Source: Acanthaster planci
Taxonomy: Eukaryota; Echinodermata; Asteroidea; Valvatida; Acanthasteridae
NCBI RefSeq assembly: GCF_001949145.1
Contig: NW_019091554.1
Coordinates: 204,816 to 220,265 of the forward strand
Reading direction: 5' to 3'
DNA length: 15,450 nucleotides
Shown: piece by piece, positions 1 through 10,500 of the stretch
How the letters are laid out: every line of letters begins with the position of its first letter
Numbering within the stretch: the first letter of the stretch is position 1
Made by a program: the position numbers and the translations under genes
Notes under the pieces: generated by a model
Database searches by the model: none
What the model saw: the letters and a program-made list of their open reading frames with translations, nothing else
Told to the model about the DNA's origin: nothing

Positions 1-239
1 TTTATTAGTGTCCACAACTGTGTAAATTTTCTCAATTTTAATAAAGGGGCAATCCTAAATTTCTTAACTTGATTTCAAATAGAAATACATCAACTGTAAT
101 ATACAGTGAGAACAATTCCTTGTGCCAATTCTTGATTTATTTGAAGTATTTTAAACACCGGAGGGATGCAGTCCCTAACTTAAAACTTAGGCGTACCCCA
201 CCACCGTAGGGTACCACCACCCCACGTATGAACGTGAAA
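1..239. other. Unassigned sequence before repeat copy 1
   Basis: AT-rich sequence with a small patch of related C-rich words (GTACCCCACCACC, GTACCACCACCCC) at about 193-223. No exon, RNA gene or match to the sequence before repeat copy 2 was seen. Confidence 0.5.
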
Positions 240-2343
240 GATAATTGGTGATCGCCAACTCTTGTAAATGATTGTCTTGTAGTTTAACTCCAAACTCAAA
301 CCACTTCAGCAATTTTGGATCAAAATGGGACCAAATATCCAGAGGTTCTTCAGAGAAAAATGCTTAATTCTTTTTGATCCTTTTAGCCTTCTTTGTTATT
401 TTTTAATAAACTCTGTCGAACAATACCTGAAGAACCTTTTCCTTCGGTTGAAAATCACTTTTTCTCCTTTTATAAATAGCTTGGAACATTGTAGAGTATT
501 ATATATTCTTTAACACAACTGATTCGAATTCTTTATTCACACGTATATTTTGGCATTAGGCTTCTTTCTTGAAGTGAGAATGTTTATATATTGGGTGTTT
601 CTATAACAGTCTCTTTAATTTCAATATGCAGTTCAATATGTGAGAGAAAGTTACGTTTATGTCGTTTGTTGAATGACTTAGAACTTGAAGATGTGTCGTT
701 TCTTTTATGTACATTTATTTTACACTTATTATTCAAGCATATATTTTCCGGTCAGCTTTTTGAAATAATATTCGAAACTCAAACTATTAATTAAATTTGA
801 ATTTTTTTATTATCAATATTCCATCAGTTATAAATCTTACGTTGGATCAATTTGGCCCGTTTTTAGTAACATTAGCATATTTGAGTAGCAGAGTCTCGAC
901 CGCTGTTCTTGAAATTGACATATAGCTAAGTTCACTGCATTTCATTCCTTGTTTGTTGAAAGAAGAATCACTTCTTTAGTTTTCGCAATGCAATTTACCC
1001 ATTTTGCCTCACCAATGTGAGGTGCAACTTCGTCAAAATGGTTTTTGTCCTTGTAAAACACAACTTTTGAGATCGTTGCTTGAGCTGTAAACCTTTATAA
1101 AATAGGTCAAATTTCTGGTTCAAACGAGCGCGTGGTGACTCCTTCAAGTGTTTCTTTTTATCCTGACACAAACGGTTGCCATAGAATACTGCATAGGAAT
1201 AAGTATGAAGTATCAGTATTATTCGAGTCAAGATCCTCTGAATAGCTCACTGTGTCACCTGGGGTGCATATACAGAAGTATTTTCGATGAAAAATAAAAG
1301 TTACTATTCTGATATCTTCGTTCTTGTTTCTCTGAGTAAAGAGATATCCTTTGTAATGATCCTGGAGTCTGGCATGAAGAAATCGCGTGAAATGTCGGTC
1401 ATGGCCTTCAACTTATGTCAAATTATGACCACTGATGATGCAGGTTACAAAGTATTTTTCCTGGAAGACATTTCAATTATTTCAAGCACTTCATGGACAC
1501 AAAAAATTACTCAATCCTTACTTTTTCCTTTACTTTCCTTTTCATTTCCTTCCAGTTCCTTTGCCTCACTAAAACTTTTATCTCGTCAGTTATTGCTAAG
1601 GTGCCAAGTGATCCCATTTTTCTGCGCATTTTACATGCCAAAATGCCAGATACCTCTATTACAAAAAACCGATGGCGAAGTTGCAATATTCATAGTTTTC
1701 AAAAATGCACATTGTGTGCAATCTTTAGTAGTTTTTAATGCACCGAGGATGTAGTCCAATTCTACAGAGGTCTTCATTTCTTGAAAGTGCTCAATGATGC
1801 GAGAAACCATTCGCTTACTTTGCCGAAAATAAAGTGGAATAACTTTAGCCACGGTGACACTGCAGAACACCAATACGAGCGGCAGATGTCCAAGGGACCC
1901 TACGTTGAAAAGTGAAAACTGCAAAAATCTGAGCTCTCTAGACTTGGATCAGTCCTTCCTACAGATACCCTAAACCCTAGATGAACACGTTGGTGCCCAG
2001 TTTATTTTGCCCAAGGCAGCCATCTGTGTTCATGATATAAAAAATTGAAGTAAATTGTGACAAATATTGGAACCAAAACGCAGTCAAATAACGAGGACAA
2101 TTATAAAAATGGATTAGATGTAAGATTCTGCATTAATGTAATTCATTTTGCAGATTTAAATCGGTATCGAAAGCATTATTCCCAATACATTGTTACATGC
2201 CATCACCCCAACCCCCTTTTTTAAATTTTCCATGTCTAAGCGAGTCAGCCAAGAAATCCATACTTCTTCCAATGCGGTGCACAATCCTTGTACGACTACA
2301 AGATTAGTAGCTGCATAGAATTCATCCCGCCAGCAGAAGCTAG
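240..2343 (+). repeat. Direct repeat, copy 1 (upstream of SLCO)
   Basis: The region aligns by eye, in order and same orientation, with 13216-14481. Two blocks match: 240-1623 with 13216-14272, and about 2282-2342 with 14411-14481. The longest exact stretch I found is 35 nt (726-760 equals 13606-13640). Other shared words include ATAATTGGTGA, AGAGTCTCGACCG, GTTTGTTGAAAGAAGAATCA, GGAGTCTGGCATGAAGAAAT and CCCGCCAGCAGAAGCTA. Copy 1 is longer, with extra sequence near 397-500, 1046-1190, 1480-1530 and 1624-2281. A 155-codon open frame at 1287-1754 is not preserved in copy 2, so I treat the region as non-coding. It may be an old duplicated intergenic segment or an interspersed repeat; no terminal repeats or target-site duplications were seen. 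Confidence 0.88.
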
Positions 2344-4204
2344 ATGAGTTGACGCAAGTGAGAAGCTTGTGTTGCAGCTTCCTTTCAAAGAAAGGTGTAG
2401 GGTCTTCCAAAAGTAAATATTAGCAGTCGGAATTGAGCTCATGTGCCACCTTGTAGTCATACATGGTCATGGCGAGGTTTATTTGCAGGCAGATCTCATT
2501 TGCTGTCGACTGGTCAAGATGGCGGAGAGTGGGATGATCTCTTCTAAGCGTGAAAACTGCGGACCTTGTGTAACCTTGTGTTCCTTTCGTCTTGTATAGG
2601 GACAGGATTCGTTATCTCAGATTAAAAATGTGCTGGGTAAAAGATTCCTCTGAGTGAAGGTTGGGCTTGATGTGATGGTGGTATCGCAAACCTGTTACCT
2701 TTGTTTGAGGTTAATGCAGTATGGACACTTCTGCCCCTTCACTCCATAGTACGTAATTGCAGTATTTTTCTTAAGGACCATTGCAATTGATTTTAATGCA
2801 GTGCAGTTCTTGTAACTGCATGTTGTCTGAACTCGATTTTCAGGGACTAGCACTTTCTCATTTACACGCTAATGTGAATTTGCTCATTTACGCACAAAAA
2901 AAAACCATGGGACAAAATCTACAGTGTCTGAGCCATTCAAGGATAACAATTTCGCCGAAAATTGGCTTACTTTTATGATTTGTTGGTGTTTCAGTTTACG
3001 ACAGAAGCAAAACTTTTCTCACCAACACTTTCAGTCAGCCATTTGGGGGGTTACAATTTTAAAAGGAAATCTTCAAAATTAATATTGTCTTCCTGCAATG
3101 ACATCGCAGTCACTGTGCCCCATTTTTTATGGAAAGGCACGGAAATTCCTGAATGTTATCGTGCATTTTTCAGTGAGAGTAACGAGAAAGGGATCAGAGG
3201 TTTTCTTTCAGGGCAGAGGAGTATAGAGTTGCAAAAACATATGTTCCCAATAAAATGAATGTCACGAACCCACTTAATAGCTAACGTATTCCTTCCATTC
3301 TGTGACAGAAAGCAGTTTCAAGCTACTAGTTTTGAAATCAGAGCAGGCAGGGAAACAATTTGTCATTTTAGAAGGTTACAGGCCCAATCCAAGAATAATC
3401 ACACTGAATTTAAAATATGCAATCAGAAAGATCACATCAACAGAGTGATTATTGTTGGTGTCTGAACAGGAACACTTGAGTGGTACAAGTAGAAAGACTT
3501 GCGGCCATTACTTTTGGATAGTAGTAGTTTGAGGGAGTCATCTCACAAACATGCCTGAAGGCCCACTTAACGAGCACGTCCTATCTGACGGGAAGGTCAG
3601 ACAGGATAGTTTGACCCTACTGTGACTATTGAATGTGTTGACATTAAAGCATTTTGTAAAGTTTAAAGTCTTCCAATAGAAAATATCGTAGTTATAAATG
3701 ATAGACAGCTCCCTGCTGACTGCTGGGAGGGTCAGCATGAAAATCACACTTTCTGCACCTAGCGTCAGCAATGAAAAGACATTCATGTTGCTGGCAGCTT
3801 GTCATGTCTTCGACAGTGACCAATTTGTTTAATAAAAAAAATGATGCGTCGAATAGACTGCGCATCCCGTGACTTACAAGTCAAACATCGGCCACCAATC
3901 AGAGGCCAAATTGTGTAGCCTACATGTTCATCAAGTCGCATGGTTTTTTATAGCGGATTTCACAACCACTGTAGAATTCGTCTTCAACACAACTGAACAT
4001 TAATCACTACGACGTCTGATACATGCATTCTATCACCTGATACTTTGACAGTCTCTAGCATGGTAACATTTCGTACTTTCTTTTAGCGCATGATGTGAAT
4101 AATTATGAAGCCGTAAGATTGCTGACAATTTCATTTTCCATTTGGACTAAGCAGACCCTGACCAAGCTACAAATCTGCTTTTTCTGGTAACTTCATCTGA
4201 AAAA
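2344..4204. other. 5' flank of the SLCO gene
   Basis: No recognisable protein-coding segment on either strand: the open frames here (for example 2962-3258 and 3538-3786) show no family motif and are near chance length. It presumably contains the promoter and 5' UTR of the SLCO gene. A TATA-like TTTTTATAGC is at 3944-3953 and a CTTTCTTTTAG acceptor-like site ends at 4085, but neither is strong evidence. Confidence 0.5.
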
Positions 4205-4551
4205 ATGGGCTTAAATTTCTTCAGTCGTCCGTGGGCTTTCGGCTTGTGCTTTGCCCTTTTCACCTGCTTCCAAGTGACCGTGGGGCTGTACATTGCTGGC
4301 GTCCTCACCACCTTGGAGAAGCAGTACCGGATAACCACCTCGGTAGCTGGATTGGTGCTCTCCACCAGTGACTTCGCCAGTCTCGTCTCGATCCCTTTGG
4401 TGTCGTATGTCGGCGACACATGGCACAGGCCACGCATCGTCGGCGTGCTAGGGGTAATGACGGCAGTCGGTGGGTTCTTGAGCGGGGTCCCGCACTTCTT
4501 ATATCCGGCTTACAGAGATGGAGACACCCTGCCAAGTGGCAACAGCACAGG
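4205..4551 (+). CDS. SLCO: SLCO exon 1 (start codon, TM1-TM3)
   Basis: Encodes residues 1-115 plus two bases of codon 116. It opens MGLNFFSRPW and runs straight into TM1, so the cytosolic N-terminus is only about ten residues, short for an OATP. TM2 is followed by GDTWHRPR, the cytosolic loop motif of the family. The exon ends in the first part of extracellular loop 2 with the glycosylation sequon N113-S-T. The donor is GG|GTAAGC (GT at 4552-4553), phase 2. An additional upstream 5' UTR or coding exon cannot be excluded. Confidence 0.88.
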
Positions 4552-7500
4552 GTAAGCAGCAGATCTATTGCATATATACTGTATGTAGTACAACATTTCT
4601 TCTGTTGCAAACATATCGTTAAAGACACGTGCTTGTACTTTCTCATTACGTGTACGTCCAGGTGACCAGTTAGGTGTCAAATACCGGTATGTGTACTTCT
4701 CATTACGGCAAGTTGTGCGATTCCAAACCATCTTTAATATACAAATACTATTTCTTTTCTCTCTCTTTTGGATCCAGTTCCAGCGTATTTGTTTGTGACG
4801 CGACGAGAGAGGATGAAACATGTTCTGCTGACGACATCAGTCAATCTGGCTCCAGGATTCATGAGATGTGGGCTTTATTGCTGGGTCAAGCTCTCATGGG
4901 CCTGGCCTACGGACCACTGTTTCCGATTGCTCTGACCTATATTGATGATCAAGTTAAAGGGACAACCACACCCTACTACATCGGTGAGTCCTGATATAGA
5001 TGACCATACAGCGGTAAACGTATGTCAAATTTACCATTGACTCAGGAAAATGGAGAGACTGCAAGAAAAAATAGTAGCTTCTCGGGGAAATAAACTAATT
5101 TCCTGTTCTTTCCCACTTCTCTCAGCTGTTTTCTTTACGGCTGGTACAAGCGCTACCCTGGTCGGGTATGGAGAGGGTTTCCTGTTCCTAAGCTTGTTCG
5201 TCGACTGGCCGCAGCAGTACGACGGCACCAAGGAGTGGCTGGGCGCATGGTGGATGGGTTTCATCGTGACCTCAGTCATCATGTTGATCCTTTCCATTCC
5301 TTTCTTCTTCTTCCCGAAGGAGATGGATGTGGAAATAAAAGAGGAAGACATCCCAAAGGAGAAGTTAGCCTTGGAAGGAAAAGGCGATAATAAAATCTCT
5401 GCCAAAGGTGAGGCTTAAGGTTAAATTGAGGGTTAAATTGCCTAGTATGTTTTGAGCACTCGAAACGACAAGATCGTAAAGCAAGATTTCCAGTTCATAA
5501 AAAAAATTAGATTACCTGTTCACTCTTGTATACTCTCAATCCTTAGAAACCTTTTCTCCCTCAATTCTCGCTAGATTTTCTTATGGCATCCAAACGACTC
5601 GTCACTAACTTCGTGTTCATGGCGCTGTTGGTAGGAAGTATCTTCGATCTGGCGATAGCTGCTTCCTTCGGGTTCTTCCTGGCAAAATTTCTCCAGATTC
5701 AATTCAACATACCGGCAGCTCAGTCTTCCTTATTCGTTGGTATGTTGCCATCAACCCATGTTGTCCCAGTAATACTAAAGTTATACATGTCGGAACCGTT
5801 AAGAACTGTATCAAATATTTCAATACATGTTCGGTTATTAGAGCGAGGAGGTCACTAACCAGCAAAGTTTGGAGTAAGAATCTAAGACAAGTAGCAATGA
5901 CTAGTTCTCTGAATTTTATGTCGACTGACAGAATACCATTAACCATTCGTTGTCACTGAGGATGTAAACCATTTGATGTATGGACATAAAAACTTCAATC
6001 TGATGTCCTCATGTCCTTCCCCTCTCAAAGGTATTATCATTACGCCTGGGGCCTTCCTTGGCAACATTGTTGGTGGATTTCTGGTCAAGAAGCTCAACTT
6101 GGATTCCAAAGGATGCGGCAAGGTTGTTGTGATACTGGGTGTGATAGGCATGTGCTTCATACCAGTCGTATACTTCCTTTCATGTCCTGAACCAACTTAC
6201 GCCGGCAATATGAACGGGGTAATCAGGTGAGAGAGTGGTCAAACCATTGCGTAAACATGTCTCATTCTGAAGTCAACGTAACGTAACGTAATATTTACGT
6301 GCGCTCTCCAAGTAGTACCGCTTGCTGGCATTGTCACTCGAAGTCCTGGAGAACAAGATGGCTCAGACTGCTAGAAAGGTAGAATAGCCAAAAGCGTACA
6401 AACAAGTCGAAACTTGTTATTGGCCCTTTTGTGTACGTAACCAACACAAGCTGATCGAGAAAGGGCGTCTGTTGTCAGCACGTCTCCACGTCTCAGTGGC
6501 AGACGAACACCGAGATGTAGCTCAGCCTGTCAATGAATGAGTTGAGATATTCGTGTTAGACAAAGACGTGTACCGAGAGGTTTACTATATTAAAGGAAAT
6601 TTACTCCAATTAGTCCATTATCTTTCATTCGCGTAGCACAACCAACCCGTGCAACGAAGATTGCAAATGCTCCACCGGGCGATATGAACCAGTTTGTGGC
6701 CATGACGGACTGGTATACGCCACACCGTGTTTTGCTGGCTGCACTGGGAAGCAAGAAAATCAGACAGACGACCCCAATGTCAATCTCACGGTAAGAAAGC
6801 AACTACTTTCTGGTTTCAACTGCGGCCTTTTTCATCTGTATCTAACCTATTGAAAGAAAATTAATGATTTCAGAGAAGCACTGGTTTGATGTTACAGGTA
6901 TCGTGAAAAAAATTAAACTGGGGTTTTAAAGTATAAATACTCTACTGGTTGCAAGGATATAAACGGAAAATAAACCCTTTGCAATTCTTACAGTAATTAT
7001 AGACCATTTTGATTGTACTGTATTATTCTCCACCCATGCGGTATAGACTGTATATAGTATTAAACTATGCGTGTTACATTTTAGGCGAATTGTAAGCCTT
7101 CTTTCATAGGCACTGACGGTTTCTAGGCCTCGCCTGAAATGCATAGTGTAAAGTGTGCTAGTGAAACCAGTCTGAGCTGGAGGGTTGACCTATACAATTG
7201 ATAACCTGATAGGCCCTATCAAATTATGACCTGGTTGTCAGTTGTATTCAGAAGGCTGGGAGCTTGACCTCAAACATGAACAGTTGTGGTAACGGGATTT
7301 GCTACGGATAACAACCGAAGAATACATTACTTGAGGCTGGGTGCATGAGACACACCAAATAACATGGAGCCCATAAGTTACACTCTTCCCTCGTACACAG
7401 TTCTGAGGAATTCACCTCAAAGTGAGTGTAACCTGGAAAAATGGAACACTGATGAAAAAGAAAACTCTGGGAAGAATCTATAAAAATATTCCCTAAATAG

Positions 7501-10500
7501 GGGTCAACTTAGGACAAATCGCCAGGTCCTTCTAAACAAATGAGACAGGACAGAAAAGTCTTTGATCTCAGGAAAAACAAAATGTGAAAAGAAAGAACTA
7601 CTTCAGTGAACAACCGAGAACCAATCTGTTAAATAACTTATTAGCCAACTGTGAACTTGAGGAAAACCTCTCTTTTGGGACTACAGTTGAACCAATATAT
7701 GACCCGAAAATTAAAAAATCATAAAAAATCACCCCCCTCAAAAGGGAAGTTTCCTCAGACCCTAAACCTAAGACTTGGTTAAAGATCACCTCTAAGGAAA
7801 ACACGTTTTCTCTCATTTTACCTGTTCAAATAAATATGGAAGCATTCAACTTGAACGCAGTGTCATTTGGCTTCAGAGCTCAACTATAACAAGCTATAAA
7901 AAGTACTTTTTTCTGTTCATGCAAGGATGCGAATTCTGAATATTGTTTGCGTCATTTGAAGAAAACAGAGAAAACGAGGGGAGCTCTCACCTTGTTTTCG
8001 TATAAACCCTTGTGCATGCCCAACAATGGTCAATGGCTCATCCATTGTAGTTATAGTTGAGCTCTAAAGACAAATGACACTGTGTTTGATTTGGATGTTT
8101 CTATATTTATTTGAACAGATAAATCAGAGAAACCATGTTTACATAGAGGTGCTCTTGAAACTTCATTAGTTAGACCAGGTAAAATCATCAGTCTAAAGAA
8201 ACAGAATCAGGTACTAAAAAAACTTTAAATACCCAAAGCAAAACCCCACACAGTATCAAGGAAAGGCACAAATCGATTCTAATCAAATTTCAACAACCTG
8301 TGGAGAAAAGAAAAATGGAAAACTTATAAATGAATGTTACAACAAAGAAAAATTCAGTGCATTAAGCAATTAAAGCATTGAAGGCTAGTACATGTGCATG
8401 TACATGGGAAGCTTAATACCCATCATAACTTTCAGCATGGGGGTATGTACATGATGTACAGGTAGTTAGGCTAAACTCATGAATAATCATTATCCAATAA
8501 ACAAATGGCTTGGCCACTTCTTGGAAGGCAGGCCACACTAATCCTAATCCCTTGTTATTAACTAAAGATGCTCCAACCATGTGTTAAGGCATGGGAAAGG
8601 TGAACAAAGAAAATTGTCTTGTCCAAGATACATGTACAACCACATGGCAATAATAAGTACAAACGTTTACACATATGCCAAAAAATCATGACTAAAAAAG
8701 TCAAAAATAACATGGCAAGTTTAAATCTGTTCATACATCTCCAGTCACTTTGAATCAAGCCATAAAAAAAACTTCCAGCTCCTAACTTCCTTCCACTTTC
8801 AGCATCTCAAGACCTCACTATGAACTCACAAAACCCATTGTCTGCAAAGCAACCTCACGTTAGAAACACTTTCCTAAAAGAATGCTTAAAAAATGAAATC
8901 TAAGAGCAACAATAGGAACAATTCGATTTGATCTCTCAAAACACGTGAACTTCTAAAAACTGGGAGGCGTTCCCAAGGTCAAACCTACACGGTTACAGGG
9001 ACGCACTATTCCGTTGAGTCCATTGCATTTTCAGGTTTGCAGAGCCCTGAGTCCACCCTGAGTCCGTCCTGAAGGTATATTAATGCTTCAGAGGTTGTCC
9101 CATAGCCTCTACAGATCTTACAAACTACCAAAACCCACCAAAAGTACATCACAGTACCGCGGGGGGCCGTTTTCCCAGGCTATCCGGATTTGAAGGGGGG
9201 CCCTCGCCACGCGCCAGCCAAGCCATACCACCACCACACACCCCCCCAACAAAAATAACACTTCAGAGACAGCCAACAGAGGCCTCTGACAAATTCCAGA
9301 CAGCTGTCAGTGATAAAGAACATTCCCCTGCCTGCCCCAGGCACCGTTTTGTAAACAGCCCATTAGGTTGTGCACAAGGGACCAATTTGTACACAGTCCC
9401 ATGGGAATTGCCTCGAGGCTGGCTCAAGGCTGTCTGGGTTTTTGCATTTATTCTCACTAGGGGAGGCCCTGGCTGTAAAATGACTAAACCAGGCTTTTCA
9501 GCATGTTCAGGGGTAGGATATGATAAGTAGTCGTGGAATAATATGTTAATTAGCTCCAATGGACTCGCCAGGATAGGCCACCCTCTCTACCCAGGGTAAA
9601 ACATACCAATTATCCAAAGAAACACAAAACTTCCTTCAAAACTTCAATTAAAATGCATAGGCCTATCCTTCCTACAATGCACTCAAAAAGGACAAGAACA
9701 TTCAAGTAGCCCAAGGATCAGAAATAATTAAACAGCTTATATGGCTGGGCAATTACTGCATAACTCCAAGAACTCGGGTCAGGTCTTACACATCTTCAGA
9801 GCAGACTTACACATGTGCACCCTTGGCTGACAAAGACAAAGACAAAGACCCTATGCATGTCTGGTCATAGAGCTGCATGCTCAATAAACACTTTTTACAG
9901 GGGTACACACAATGCTAGATTTTGCTGGGTAAACTGGGGGCACCACTCCTATCTAGCTACGTGTGCACCTGATACCAACAAGGATGAAATTTACCTCTAC
10001 TACATGAGAATGGATTAGGAAATTGAAGCGCAGTGGCTCAAGAAGCGGGTATGTCACGTACTATGCACTGCAGTATTGTGACTAACGCAAGATATTGCAA
10101 TTGTTATTGTTCGTATGTCATTTGTTGCGCCAAAATATAGGTCTACACTGGATGTTCTTGTAGCGCAGCCAATGCAACAGACGAGTTCTCAAGACAGGCG
10201 ATAGCGGGTTCTTGTGAGCAGACATGTAACATGGTGTATTACGCTGCAGTTTTCCTCTTCTGCCTCGTCACAGTTGGGACGCCAGCCAACAATCCCAGGC
10301 TCATGATGACAATGAGGTATCTTTTTATTACTTCTTCCACAGCGAGAGCAAATCAGTTAGCATTTCTGTTTCATAATAATAAACCATTGCTGCAAGTCAG
10401 CATTACATTACACGTTCTTTGCCACTTGGCACGTACGATTTAGTGTGAAACTACTACCAGAGTGCACTTCCCATTTCATTTCAACAGGAGTGTTGGAGAC

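Larger units (their letters stand above)
6791..10140 (+). other. Intron 6 of SLCO, about 3.35 kb
   Basis: By far the largest intron, between the two exons of the Kazal-like loop. Besides the foldback repeat, it holds A-rich sequence (about 7560-8960), palindromic ACATGTGCATGT-type words near 8388-8462 and a GC-rich stretch at 8960-9590. No coding exon was recognised: the frames open on either strand show no family resemblance. The TE-like texture suggests that insertions enlarged this intron. Confidence 0.75.

Noticed and set aside
1287-1754. 155-codon open frame on the + strand
   Set aside because: It lies in direct-repeat copy 1. The aligned part of copy 2 carries frame-breaking differences, and the residues show no family motif; chance opening is the better explanation.
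3944-3953. TATA-like TTTTTATAGC about 250 nt before the start codon
   Set aside because: AT-rich flanks make such a word common by chance, and no initiator or transcript evidence is visible.
4147-5405. Several minus-strand open frames opposite SLCO exons 1-3
   Set aside because: They are antisense shadows of GC-richer coding exons and show no recognisable protein features.
6219-6220. Alternative GT donor in exon 5
   Set aside because: GGGGTAATC is a poorer donor, and its use would shift the frame into exon 6.
7598-7816. Minus-strand 72-codon frame in intron 6
   Set aside because: It overlaps the left side of the foldback repeat, lacks any transposase or reverse-transcriptase motif and is of chance length.
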